Position numbers and translations under genes: made by a program. A DNA stretch of 39,268 nucleotides, from positions 1 to 39,268 of the IMG/VR virus record IMGVR_UViG_3300009183_000177; one strand, 5' to 3'. Source of the DNA: a virus. Positions 22,394 to 31,050 of this stretch are shown piece by piece (position 1 is the first letter of the stretch; each line of letters starts with the position of its first letter). The notes beneath the pieces were generated by a model, which searched no databases, was not told where the DNA came from, and saw only the letters and a program-made list of their open reading frames with translations.

Positions 22394-22426
22394 CGGAAAG
22401 GTTGATTTTTAACGCCTGGTTGTCAA
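22394..22426 (-). promoter_or_regulatory. TTGACAA-type promoter-like element, copy 2
   Basis: Reading the minus strand, TTGACAA (22426-22420), CAGG (22418-22415), an A-run and ACCTTTCCG follow one another. It matches the element at 29778-29810 in 24 of 33 ungapped positions. TTGACA then 17 bases then AACCTT resembles a sigma70 promoter. The ATG at 22387 is only 10 bases after the putative -10, implying an almost leaderless transcript if this is the promoter. Confidence 0.55.
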
Positions 22427-22433
22427 TTCGGAA

Positions 22434-23438
22434 TCAGGGAAGCCATGGAATCCGCCATTGCCGCAAATGTCCGTCATGCTCCGGATCGTCGGCGTGTCCG
22501 GTAGCAACAAGGACGTGCCCGCCGTTTTCCTTGTCCCTGATAACGTGATCGCAAGGACAGTGAGGAATGCACGCGATTTTCAAGCCCGCTGGATACCAGC
22601 GCCGGAAGTTGATGAACAAATCTTCCGTTCCCTTGCCGTCGTATCCCGTGAAGTCGCACAAGGCCAGCGCCCGCCGATTCATCATCGTGCATCCAAAACC
22701 GATCCAATCGACCGGAACAACGGACCCGCGACCGATTGCGGGATACGCGAAGTCAAACCAACCGCGTTGACGCCAGCGTTTGCCGTTGCACGCGAAAACG
22801 TTTTCTTTCGGCGGGACGGATCGTATCTTCCTTTCGATCTCTTGAAGCTCGTCACGGGCTTTCTGCTTTTGCTTTTCCGTGCCCTTGCCCGCCAGCTTTT
22901 GCAGCGACTCGCGCTTTTTCGTTAGTTCCTCCGGAACGTCTTTTTCATCCTCGTAAAAATCGGGCAAGATCGGGTTTTGCGGAGTGCCGCGCCCGCCAAG
23001 GAATGCGCCGCCGCCCTGCGATGGATACGGGCAAAACGTCACCGAATAAAACCCGCCGTCGAATTGAATCATGTCGATCATGCTCCGGATCGCGTTGGAT
23101 GGCGGCAGAACGTCGGAATCAAGAGCAAGGCAAAGATCCGCGCCCCATCCGATAGCGAAAGAGCTTGCGGCCTGTCTCATTGATGCGATCAAAAGTTGCG
23201 CCGCTTCCTTGTAATTCTCGCCGCCCTTCCTGTCAGTTAGAATGGTCTTGACCGATATTCCAGCCGACTCGTAAACGGCCTTTGCCGGTTCAACTTCGGC
23301 CTCGTCATCGGTGACGAAAACAAAGACAAGATCGGTGATCCTTGATTCAAGCGACAGCCCGGCAATGATGCGTTGCGCTTGAGCTTTCAAGGCGACGCCG
23401 TAACCGGATGTCGCGGCGGTATAGATGCAAAGTTTCAT
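22434..23438 (-). CDS. GT-A type glycosyltransferase in the tail module
   Basis: 334 residues with a GT-A fold. An N-terminal MKLCIYTAATSGYG and VFVFVTDD strand comes first. A catalytic DxD-like DSD (residues 107-109) sits in LCLALDSDVLPP. The acceptor half has VDWIGFGCTMMNRRAL (244 on), TEDLF (271-275, probable general base) and HCPCDHV with two His, as in GT2-like enzymes. A charged coiled-coil insertion (165-210) interrupts the fold. The ATG overlaps the stop of the Ser/Thr-rich gene (ATGA), so both are coupled. It probably glycosylates a virion protein or a host surface glycan. Confidence 0.75.
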   Translation of the reverse strand: MKLCIYTAATSGYGVALKAQAQRIIAGLSLESRITDLVFVFVTDDEAEVEPAKAVYESAGISVKTILTDRKGGENYKEAAQLLIASMRQAASSFAIGWGADLCLALDSDVLPPSNAIRSMIDMIQFDGGFYSVTFCPYPSQGGGAFLGGRGTPQNPILPDFYEDEKDVPEELTKKRESLQKLAGKGTEKQKQKARDELQEIERKIRSVPPKENVFACNGKRWRQRGWFDFAYPAIGRGSVVPVDWIGFGCTMMNRRALALCDFTGYDGKGTEDLFINFRRWYPAGLKIACIPHCPCDHVIRDKENGGHVLVATGHADDPEHDGHLRQWRIPWLP

Positions 23439-25999
23439 GGAGTTCTAACGTGTGGAGTTGATGAAAAGTAAAAAGGGATTTCGCCCGCGCCCGTCCAGTT
23501 CGCGGTAAAGATCGGTTCAATCTGAAAAACGATTCCCTTGCTTCCTGGAACGGTGAAAGAAACGGTGCCGTTGCTGCCGCTGGTCGAGAACGACGCGGAT
23601 GCCGTCGATTGACCGGCGCTGTATTCCGTCCATTGCGCGAATCCGGATCGGGCAAACACCGTGTAAGGATGGCCAAGGTTGTTGTCGCCGACAGCATAAC
23701 CGCCGATGAGTTGAAACGATTCTTCCGAGTGAATCGAAAGGTTGTCTTCGCTGAAAAATGTCCCTCCGATGGATGAGACGCCTGCAAGGGTGTAGGTTGC
23801 GAGCCGACTTGTCACTTGCGAGGCCGTTCCGCTCGATGTCGTCGCCGTGGTGGTGCTTGTCCATGTCACCGCGACTGTCGCCGTGCCGATTGACGAAAGG
23901 CCCGCCACGTAGCTTGCACGCGCCGCGCCGGGCATGTCGAAAGTCAATCCCGGATCGACAGGATACAACGTGACACCTGGATAAGCCGAGACGGTAGGAA
24001 GCGGCCCGAATTGGAATGACTGGCCAGAGAACGCGGACCCGGCGACAAGCCCGGCCTCGACCGTGAACTTGACCGCCAGCGTCGAGGCGTCGAACGCGCC
24101 TCCGAATCCGGCGTAACCGTAGGGCAAGACCGAAAACCGAGCCTTGTCCATGATTTCCCAGATCCCGCCCGTGAATTGATAGTGATCCCATCCGTCCGGC
24201 GTTGTCCGAAGTTGTGGCAAGGCCCGGTATTTCGTGAAGTTCGTCACGTTGATTGCCTCATGCACGGATGACGTTTCGCCATTCGCGCCGCCGACAAGCG
24301 AGTAACTGGAAACCGTCGTGAAGTTTCGCGCTTCCTGGTTGAAATGCGAATCATAAAGGCTTTGCGAGGTTGTCGTTGCGAAATCGTAAACGCGAGTCGT
24401 CGCCGTCGAGACTTTGCCGAGGAAAAAGTAACTCGTATCCGTCCCGCTCATGTATGACGAATAAGAGTTGATTAGAACCTGATCCAAGGTCGTTGACCTC
24501 AAGACGATGTCCATTGACGTTGTGGTCGAGTGCCACAAGGCAAGCCGCGTTTCGCTGAATGACGAGCTTGCGAAATAAGCCGTTTCCGTGGTCGAGGTCC
24601 AAGAGAAGTTAGACGTATCGTATCCGGTGACTTGGATCGAATGCGTGAAGAGCGTTGTCGAGAACGTGCTTGTGCCATAAGTCCAAGTCGAAAGCGATGT
24701 TCCAACGTCGCCGATTGAAAACGTGTGATTGACGGTCGAGGTATTGGACGCGGCCAAGCTGATTCCGGTTGTCGCCGCCGTGCCGGTTGCCGTGCCCGTT
24801 CCGGTGACAATCGTTGTCGTGCATGACTCGTATCCGCTCCATGCCGACCCGCCCTTTGAAAACACCACAACCGTTGCGCCCGTCGAGGCCGTGCCCGTTG
24901 CAGTGCCCGTGCCGGTGATTGTCGAGGTCGTAGAAGTGACCGTGTTTTGACTGAATGCAATCTCACTGATCGCAATCGAATTTGTCCGATACTTTTCATA
25001 ATCGGACAACGTCACCGTCGCCGCCCCGGTCGAGGCGAAAAGATTGGTGAACCTGCCGACCGTCGAGGCCGTGTCGCCAAGAGCGGAAAGCGTGAAGTGC
25101 CAGAGCATGTCGCCAAGGTTGAAATCATTCTCGCCGCGCCCGCCGTGCATGAGCAAAACAGTGTCGATCTTTTGCGCGTAGGCGTGCCCGGTGACGGTTT
25201 CATTCGTGACGGGAACGGTGAATGTCCCGCTTGTCGCCGTGTTCGTCGTGGTCGAGGTTGAGGCGTGAACCGTTGTCCTGTCGCCCGCATGGGTGACGGG
25301 CGTTGTGATCGTGTCCGTTGTGTCCGTCGTGTTTTGCGTCAAGCCCTGCGAAAGCGTCCACGTCGAGCTTGACGTTGCCGTTTGCGTCGCGTTCGTGGAA
25401 ATCGTGAAAGAGCCGCTAACCGTTGTCCAAAAGGAATTCCCGAAAGTCCCTGTCGATTCCGTTTTCGTTGTCCAATCGTCAACCGTTTGAACGAAACTTC
25501 CGATAAACGTTGTCGCTCCGTTGTTCGTGTAAGTCGTCTTGTAACGGGTTGTGGTGTCGGTATCCGGTGGATCGGTGAAGCCGTTGACCGTCCGGCCCGA
25601 GGCTTGCTGATAGGAGCTGAAAGCCGACGTGTCGTTAGTGACTTGCGCTGTCGTTCCGTGAAAGCTTTCCGTCGAGGTTGTCAACAGAGTATAATTGAAC
25701 GTCACGGTGATAGTCCCCGTGCCGTCAAACGACGTTGCCGTTGATGGATTGTAATGATAGAAATCCTGAATGCTCTTGCCCGTGTCCCCGGTGTATTTCA
25801 TCCCATAGGAACTCGCCGCGTAAACCCACTCGGAAACGTTAGACGATTGCGCGGTTTCCGTCCTGTCGGAAGTGTAAGCCGTGTTTCCAATGCTGGAATG
25901 CGCCGATTGAGACTCGACAACCGAAAGGACATGCGTTCCCGCTCGCCACGTATCCGGAGCGGTGCCGCCGTTGCTTTGGATGTAAGTCCACTCATCCAT
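23435..25999 (-). CDS. Ser/Thr-rich tail fibre-like protein
   Basis: 854 residues from the ATG at 25999 (8-base overlap with the upstream gene). Nearly the whole first 550 residues are extraordinarily rich in Thr and Ser (for example TITTPVTHAGDRTTVHASTS), with few Lys or Glu, and carry the duplicated word TGTGTATGTA. The C-terminal 300 residues are a beta-rich domain (PYGYAGFGGAFDASTLAVKF, then VTWTSTTTATTSSGTASQV). It looks like a long fibre or tail-surface protein. The Ser/Thr density and coupling to the glycosyltransferase suggest O-glycosylation. No family recognised. Confidence 0.7.
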   Translation of the reverse strand: MDEWTYIQSNGGTAPDTWRAGTHVLSVVESQSAHSSIGNTAYTSDRTETAQSSNVSEWVYAASSYGMKYTGDTGKSIQDFYHYNPSTATSFDGTGTITVTFNYTLLTTSTESFHGTTAQVTNDTSAFSSYQQASGRTVNGFTDPPDTDTTTRYKTTYTNNGATTFIGSFVQTVDDWTTKTESTGTFGNSFWTTVSGSFTISTNATQTATSSSTWTLSQGLTQNTTDTTDTITTPVTHAGDRTTVHASTSTTTNTATSGTFTVPVTNETVTGHAYAQKIDTVLLMHGGRGENDFNLGDMLWHFTLSALGDTASTVGRFTNLFASTGAATVTLSDYEKYRTNSIAISEIAFSQNTVTSTTSTITGTGTATGTASTGATVVVFSKGGSAWSGYESCTTTIVTGTGTATGTAATTGISLAASNTSTVNHTFSIGDVGTSLSTWTYGTSTFSTTLFTHSIQVTGYDTSNFSWTSTTETAYFASSSFSETRLALWHSTTTSMDIVLRSTTLDQVLINSYSSYMSGTDTSYFFLGKVSTATTRVYDFATTTSQSLYDSHFNQEARNFTTVSSYSLVGGANGETSSVHEAINVTNFTKYRALPQLRTTPDGWDHYQFTGGIWEIMDKARFSVLPYGYAGFGGAFDASTLAVKFTVEAGLVAGSAFSGQSFQFGPLPTVSAYPGVTLYPVDPGLTFDMPGAARASYVAGLSSIGTATVAVTWTSTTTATTSSGTASQVTSRLATYTLAGVSSIGGTFFSEDNLSIHSEESFQLIGGYAVGDNNLGHPYTVFARSGFAQWTEYSAGQSTASASFSTSGSNGTVSFTVPGSKGIVFQIEPIFTANWTGAGEIPFYFSSTPHVRTP

Positions 26000-26594
26000 T
26001 GTATTGCACCCATCGCCACCAGCGCGAATAAGGCTCGCCACCAACGGCGGGCGCTGTTTTCGTTTCCCGAAAAACCTCTTGCGCGATCATGTCGAGATTC
26101 ACGGCGACGATCATTTTTCCCGTCTGCTTTCCGACAGCGCCAAGCACAATCTTGAACTCGACCGGAGGCGTATCCTTGGCAATGGAATCCTCAGTTGGCG
26201 CGGCAGTGTCGAGGCTGATCGTCACGCCGGTTACTTTCCCGGATTCAGTCGTCACCGTGATGACGACAAATTTCAATGAATCGTCGGACGGAAGCGTGAA
26301 CTTGTCGTTCCAGTTTCCAGCCGGAACATTGTTGACCGTCGCGAGATTGAATCGGCACTTGTAAACCGGAGCCTCCGAAGATCCTTCGGTGAAGAAAGAC
26401 GGCCTCCAAGGGACGTAGGTTGACGATCCGCCGCGCTTGGCTTTCCGTGGAGGCGTGATGACCGTCCCGCCGAAAAAGTGATTGATTCCACCGCCAGCAA
26501 TGCCCGGCGTCCGGCGTTCGATGGCCGCAAGCAAGCGCGGATCTCCCGGCGTTCCGAGGTCCGGGAATGCGTTTGCTTTTCGGTGCCGTTCCAT
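25992..26594 (-). CDS. Distal tail region protein
   Basis: 200 residues from the ATG at 26594 (TGATG overlap with the gene before). A Gly/Pro-rich N-terminus (RTPGIAGGGINHFFGGTVIT) precedes a beta-rich domain (AGNWNDKFTLPSDDSLKFVV, ITVTTESGKVTGVTISLD) and an end WWRWVQYNG. Tail structure by position; no family recognised. Confidence 0.6.
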   Translation of the reverse strand: MERHRKANAFPDLGTPGDPRLLAAIERRTPGIAGGGINHFFGGTVITPPRKAKRGGSSTYVPWRPSFFTEGSSEAPVYKCRFNLATVNNVPAGNWNDKFTLPSDDSLKFVVITVTTESGKVTGVTISLDTAAPTEDSIAKDTPPVEFKIVLGAVGKQTGKMIVAVNLDMIAQEVFRETKTAPAVGGEPYSRWWRWVQYNG

Positions 26595-27286
26595 CACTTG
26601 TAAATCTTTATAGAGAATCCGTTAGGACCGCTGCCAAGATATTGTTCCGTGCATTGGTAGAAACTCCCGATTTGACGATACGGGATGTCGAGCAAAAGGA
26701 AATTCTTCACGTCGGAAGGTTTGCGGAATCCTGGAATGCTGGCCTTGATCGACATGCGTTTCGTGAGACTCGGAACGCTCGATTGCCAATATGTAAGCGA
26801 CACCATCGTTGCCGGGACAAGGTAATGCGCCGCGCCGAAAAGATCCTTGATTGCCTGATCGTAAAACCCGAGGAATTCCCCCGTTTCGTCGTCAAACTTT
26901 GCGCCGTTTTTCGGACTTGCTTTCGTGCCCGCGAATTCCTCAAACAACGGATGCGTCTCGATTGGTTCCTTGTCCGTGTTCGGCGTGTAAGCAAGAACCG
27001 GCTCAGTCTTGTTTGAAATCAACCCGAAGTAGGAAGCCACAAGTTGAACCTTACGAAGCGGCAAATACGTGATGTCGCGGTTATAGATTTCGCATCGCGA
27101 CTCGCGAGGATGCGGCGCTTTCATTCGCGGAAGATTCGCGAAATGATCCATGTCCGTTAGAAACGTGACGTTTCCTTCAATCGTCCCGTCGTTCTTTTCG
27201 GTCAAAGAATAATTCGGCTGGATGACGACGCCGTCCGCGTAATGTTCGGCGGCATTTCCATGCTTCTTGATGTTGGAGCTTGCCAT
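26594..27286 (-). CDS. Tail protein downstream of the tape measure
   Basis: 230 residues from the ATG at 27286; the longer frame was rejected because its start would lie inside the tape-measure gene. Features include HGNAAEHYADGVVIQPNYSL and YNRDITYLPLRKVQLVASYF. The gene follows the tape measure by 4 bases, a position often held by distal tail or minor tail proteins. Confidence 0.65.
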   Translation of the reverse strand: MASSNIKKHGNAAEHYADGVVIQPNYSLTEKNDGTIEGNVTFLTDMDHFANLPRMKAPHPRESRCEIYNRDITYLPLRKVQLVASYFGLISNKTEPVLAYTPNTDKEPIETHPLFEEFAGTKASPKNGAKFDDETGEFLGFYDQAIKDLFGAAHYLVPATMVSLTYWQSSVPSLTKRMSIKASIPGFRKPSDVKNFLLLDIPYRQIGSFYQCTEQYLGSGPNGFSIKIYK

Positions 27287-27290
27287 TTCG

Positions 27291-28817
27291 TTAGATTGGT
27301 TCCGGTGGTTTCGATCCTTCCGAGCCTCCCGCCGTGTTGGCGGCGATTTGAGCCAGCAAATCGACCATGCGGCGCTGTTGATCGTTGTCCATGAGGCGAG
27401 CGCCGCCGCCGCCGCCAATGTCCGCCAGCGAGCTTGTCGCGATGGTTGGCACGGCCTTTTGCGCGTCGGCGAGCTTCTTTTGCAAGTCTTCATTCAGGCC
27501 GCGTGTGATGCCGTCAATTTCCCCGGTCAATTGTTTGGCCTTGTTGGAAAATTCGAGACTCGATTTCGTGTCGCCGCGTGATTTCGCGTCGCCGGAATCC
27601 TTGATTGCCTGGGCACGTTCTTTTTTCAGGAACTCGCGCTTTTCCCGATCATCCATCCCGGCAAGCTTGTTTGTCCGGTCGATCTCCGCACCCTTTTCGG
27701 TCAACGTCTTGATCTCTTCCGCCGATTTCTTCCGCTGGTCGTCAAGTTCCTTGTCGTTCGTGGCTTGCTCTTCACGGTATCCGGCAATCTCTTTCTCGAC
27801 TTCCAATTGCTTTTTCCGAGCCTCAAGAGCTTTCGTTTCATCCTCGCCAAAGATCGCGTCGGCAGCGAGTTCGGCCCGGCGCTTTTCGGCGTCGAGGATC
27901 TTTTCAGTGAGAGACAACGCACGAATCCGCGCATCCTCTTCAAGCTTTGCGATGTCCTCGCTTAACTTCTTTTTTTCCTTTTCGGTTTCGAGTTGTTCCT
28001 TGGCGCTTTGCGCGGCAGCTTCCGCCTTGGCCTTGGCGTCATCCTTGCCGGACCCGCCGCCCTGAATCATGGCGTCAAAACGTCTTTCAAGTTGAGCGTC
28101 GGCGATGTCGCCCGATCCGGTTGCCTTGTTCAAAAACCATTCAAGGTATGCGCCCGCGATTTTCAGGCCGTCGATAACATTTCCGAGCCATGCGACGCTT
28201 TTCGATTTGAGCGCGTCGTAAGCGTCGCCAATCTTGGCCATCGTCTCGATTTGCTCATTTGAGGCAACGGTTGCCTCATCCAGCATTGCCGTAAGCTCTT
28301 CCGGACCTCCCGCAAGCATCGGAATGATTTCCGCGCCGCTCTTGCCGAGCAACTTCATGATCGCGGAAAGCGCCGCGCCCTTGTCCGCGCTCGCCTGGTA
28401 TCCACGCGCAAGCTCGATCATTTGTCCTTCCGGCGACATGCCTGCAAGTTCGGCAAGGTTGACGTTCAAGGCCGCTGCCGCGTCGGCGAATCCATCGCCG
28501 CCATTTTCCGCTTCCGCAAGATTCTTCGTTAGAATCGTGAGAGCCTTACCGACGACTTCCATGTCACCGCCTGAAAGCTTGCTCGCGTAGGAAAGCCGCT
28601 GGAAGCTTTCGGCGGACATGCCGAGGCGCTTCGATAGATCGTCAATCCGGCCCGCCGCGTCGAGCGTCGCCGATACCCAAGCCGTGATTGCGCCCGCGCC
28701 GAATAGCCCGGCAAGCTGGCTTTTCGCCGACGCGGAAAATTGTTTCACGTCACTCCGCATTTCGTTCAACGAACGGCGGAAAGGTGAAGTGTCAGCGCCA
28801 AAAACCCATTTAAGCAT
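27291..28817 (-). CDS. Tape measure protein
   Basis: 508 residues. The N-terminus (LKWVFGADTSPFRRSLNEMR) is the 'v.gd.s.f...l......' start typical of tape measures, followed by a hydrophobic Ala/Gly stretch (LAGLFGAGAITAWVSATLDA). Residues 60-215 are helical with GAALSAIMKLLGKSGAEIIP. Residues 265-455 are a long charged coiled coil (KAEAAAQSAKEQLETEKEKK). At about 1.5 angstrom per residue the tail would be near 75 nm, short for a siphovirus; this is an estimate. It sets tail length and passes through the membrane. Confidence 0.85.
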   Translation of the reverse strand: MLKWVFGADTSPFRRSLNEMRSDVKQFSASAKSQLAGLFGAGAITAWVSATLDAAGRIDDLSKRLGMSAESFQRLSYASKLSGGDMEVVGKALTILTKNLAEAENGGDGFADAAAALNVNLAELAGMSPEGQMIELARGYQASADKGAALSAIMKLLGKSGAEIIPMLAGGPEELTAMLDEATVASNEQIETMAKIGDAYDALKSKSVAWLGNVIDGLKIAGAYLEWFLNKATGSGDIADAQLERRFDAMIQGGGSGKDDAKAKAEAAAQSAKEQLETEKEKKKLSEDIAKLEEDARIRALSLTEKILDAEKRRAELAADAIFGEDETKALEARKKQLEVEKEIAGYREEQATNDKELDDQRKKSAEEIKTLTEKGAEIDRTNKLAGMDDREKREFLKKERAQAIKDSGDAKSRGDTKSSLEFSNKAKQLTGEIDGITRGLNEDLQKKLADAQKAVPTIATSSLADIGGGGGARLMDNDQQRRMVDLLAQIAANTAGGSEGSKPPEPI

Positions 28818-29394
28818 GATGATCGGTTGTGTCAGGGATTAAGCCCTCATCTTCGGGAAAATCATCTTCAAGATCCCCGTCAAAAAGAAACCGGAGCGTC
28901 GATCCTTCGATTTCGGAAATCTCCGCGCTCATCCATTGCAATCTACCTAACGACATGTTCCAAACGTCTTTTTCGGTCATGCCCGTTTTCATGATAACCG
29001 GGATGACAAGCGTTAAAACGTCCGGCCCGGTCAACTCCCTGGTTGCAGGCCCGCCCGAAACGATCTCCCAAAAACGCGGCCCGCTGGAATGGCTCGTCAT
29101 CCAGAGCGAAAACTTGACGATCTCGCGTTTGAAAAGTGCCGGATTGCGATCCATTCGGAGACGCCAGAAAAGATCGCACAACGTCGGCTTGAGCTTGACC
29201 GGCGACCCGAAACGGTTGCGACAGGCCGCGACGGCGGCGAGCAAATCGGCGGGACGGTTGACGCCCTCCGGATTGATTAGCGGCGAGTCAATCGCACGCA
29301 ACAAGAGGTAATGAAATGGAGAGAAATCATTCAGGACACGCCCGCAAACGCGGGCGCATCCTGGAAAGTAAGCGGTGAAGAAACGGTCATCCAC
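28810..29394 (-). CDS. Tail assembly chaperone-like protein
   Basis: 194 residues directly upstream of the tape measure, overlapping it by 8 bases, the position of tail assembly chaperones. Helical sequence with HYLLLRAIDSPLINPEGVNR, LKPTLCDLFWRLRMDRNPAL and an acidic C-terminus (DGDLEDDFPEDEG). No slippery site or -1 extension was recognised, so the frameshift of lambda G/GT seems absent. Confidence 0.6.
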   Translation of the reverse strand: MDDRFFTAYFPGCARVCGRVLNDFSPFHYLLLRAIDSPLINPEGVNRPADLLAAVAACRNRFGSPVKLKPTLCDLFWRLRMDRNPALFKREIVKFSLWMTSHSSGPRFWEIVSGGPATRELTGPDVLTLVIPVIMKTGMTEKDVWNMSLGRLQWMSAEISEIEGSTLRFLFDGDLEDDFPEDEGLIPDTTDHHA

Positions 29395-29395
29395 G

Positions 29396-29746
29396 TTAGG
29401 GAAGCGTGATGTATTCCGAAGTCTCCACGTCGTAATTGATGATTACGAAATCACCGGCTTGCTCCGCACGTCCAACCTTGTTGATTTGATACTTCACGGC
29501 GTTGAACGTGATAACCGAAAACACGGTTGCCACGGTGTAGCCGGAACGGATCTTGAGCGTGATCGTTCCAGTCGTGGTCAAGTCGTCGCGGGTATCCTCG
29601 ATCTTGTTGCCGATCTCGTTGACGGTGACGAGCTTGTTTGCGTGTTCGCTTTCAAGGTTCGTGGAAATGACGGTTGCATTGACGATGACGCCAACGCCGC
29701 CAGTGATGCCGTGAAGGTGCGCGGTTCCTTTGGTTTGAGAGGCCAT
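29396..29746 (-). CDS. Probable major tail (tube) protein
   Basis: 116 residues, mostly beta (GTITLKIRSGYTVATVFSVI, YQINKVGRAEQAGDFVIINY). Just before chaperone and tape measure, where the major tail protein is expected, and under its own strong promoter-like element with an A-rich leader (GTAAAAAATC), which suits an abundant product. It is short for a tube protein, so a decoration role is possible. Confidence 0.6.
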   Translation of the reverse strand: MASQTKGTAHLHGITGGVGVIVNATVISTNLESEHANKLVTVNEIGNKIEDTRDDLTTTGTITLKIRSGYTVATVFSVITFNAVKYQINKVGRAEQAGDFVIINYDVETSEYITLP

Positions 29747-29777
29747 GATTTTTTACGAGCGAATGATTTCTAGTCGG

Positions 29778-29810
29778 CGGAAGGTATTCTTTTGAAATCC
29801 TGATTGTCAA
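29778..29810 (-). promoter_or_regulatory. TTGACAA-type promoter-like element, copy 1
   Basis: On the minus strand, TTGACA (29810-29805), 18 bases, then TACCTT (29786-29781). The first bases overlap the stop codon of the gene at 29807. It matches the element at 22394-22426 at 24 of 33 positions without gaps (TTGACAA, CAGG, TT, AAAA and the TTCCG end). The ATG of the major tail protein gene is 34 bases after the putative -10. Confidence 0.6.
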
Positions 29811-30268
29811 GCATCCAATAATTCGCAAGTCACGTCAAAAACCAGATTTTCGACAAAGTCGGTTTCTTGCCTGTCGCTTGGATCGTCGGCGGGCGTGACG
29901 TAGTGGAAATGAATCTTCTTCACGGCGCGGTTATCGGTTCCGACAGGCTTGTTAAGAGCGGCCTGCAAGGCTGGAAGGTCATCGGTCATCGCGAGTTCCA
30001 GCGCCCCGGCCCATGCGTCCAGATTCGCCCTGGTTGTGACCATGGAATCCGCCCGAAGCTCGAAACGCAAACGCACGATTCTAACGCCAACCTCAGTCGG
30101 CATGTCCGGATGCGGAGAAGAGTTTTCGGCGTAGATAATAAGCCAAGGCATGACCGCCTTTTCCGCCTTGTCATGGCCTGGATAGGAATTCAGGCCAGCG
30201 ATATTCAGAACGCCGGGAAGCCATGAGGCGAAAGCCTTTTCAACTTTGATTTTTGTTTGCAAACTCAT
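29807..30268 (-). CDS. Tail terminator / minor tail-type protein
   Basis: 153 residues. VEKAFASWLPGVLNIAGLNS at the start, then PWLIIYAENSSPHPD, RIVRLRFELRADS and HFHYVTPADDPSDR: alternating strands and helices as in tail terminator (gpU/HK97 gp10-neighbour) proteins. It lies between the head-tail connector genes and the major tail gene, as in other siphophages. It overlaps the previous gene by 4 bases. Confidence 0.6.
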   Translation of the reverse strand: MSLQTKIKVEKAFASWLPGVLNIAGLNSYPGHDKAEKAVMPWLIIYAENSSPHPDMPTEVGVRIVRLRFELRADSMVTTRANLDAWAGALELAMTDDLPALQAALNKPVGTDNRAVKKIHFHYVTPADDPSDRQETDFVENLVFDVTCELLDA

Positions 30269-31050
30269 TTTAGTGATCTTGATGCAGCCCTCATTTTGCG
30301 ATCCATCATGCGCTTGATAACCGACGTGACGGCCTTTTGCCGATGCTCGATTGCCCGAGCCTCGCCGTGTGCGTCAAGCGCGTTTTCGATATACCTAACG
30401 TCATTCGTGAGCGTGACAGTGAGCGTTTTTCCGTCTCCGGTTACGCTTCCAGTCCCCGGCGACTTTTGCCGTGTGGCAAACCCTGGAATGCCGCGAACGC
30501 CGCCTAGCTGCCGCGCCCCTGCCGCGAATCCGCCCTTGGCGAATCCTACCAGCTTGATTTCCTTCGTCCCATATTTCACGGCGTTCTTGAAATCGACACA
30601 AATCAGCATTTCGCGAGGCTTTCTAACGAATCTTTGTTTTCGGTGAAGCTCGCCGCCGTCAAACATTCCGACCGAATAACGACGATCCGTTTTCCCATGC
30701 GTATTCAGGACGCTTGCCGCTTCGGAATACTTGCCGCTCTTCACAAGCCTTGAGAATTTCGCCGCGACTCCCGGCCCGGCCTTTGCGTCGTTTTTCAGCC
30801 AATCATACGCGCCGCCAACCGACCCGTAAGTCATGGACAAACGCATTAAAATCTTTACCTGTAATTCCTTCCCGGAAGAGGAAGTCTTTCCGACAGGCCG
30901 CGTGTTGAATGCCAGATCGGCAGCAAAGAGACGCATTTGCGCGGGCAATACTTCGCGGACGGTCGATCCCGCCGCGTCTGCAAGTTTCTGAATGGATGAA
31001 TCCAGTTCGGAAATATCCGAGAAACGTAATGTCACGTCGCCGTTGCTCAT
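30265..31050 (-). CDS. HK97 gp10-like head-tail connector protein
   Basis: 261 residues. ISELDSSIQKLADAAGSTVR and EVLPAQMRLFAADLAFNTRP with GKTSSSGKEL fit the 'a...aA...A....TGrL' layout of gp10-like neck proteins, and the C-terminus VRYIENALDAHGEARAIEHR resembles the 'YA.yvE.G......P.' end, here without the usual glycines. Overlaps both neighbours by 4 bases, so translation is coupled. Confidence 0.6.
   Translation of the reverse strand: MSNGDVTLRFSDISELDSSIQKLADAAGSTVREVLPAQMRLFAADLAFNTRPVGKTSSSGKELQVKILMRLSMTYGSVGGAYDWLKNDAKAGPGVAAKFSRLVKSGKYSEAASVLNTHGKTDRRYSVGMFDGGELHRKQRFVRKPREMLICVDFKNAVKYGTKEIKLVGFAKGGFAAGARQLGGVRGIPGFATRQKSPGTGSVTGDGKTLTVTLTNDVRYIENALDAHGEARAIEHRQKAVTSVIKRMMDRKMRAASRSLK

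Noticed and set aside
21695-22405. 236-residue plus-strand frame opposite the large fibre gene
   Set aside because: Arg/Asn-rich antisense shadow of a protein with clear repeated domains; all genes in this region are on the minus strand.
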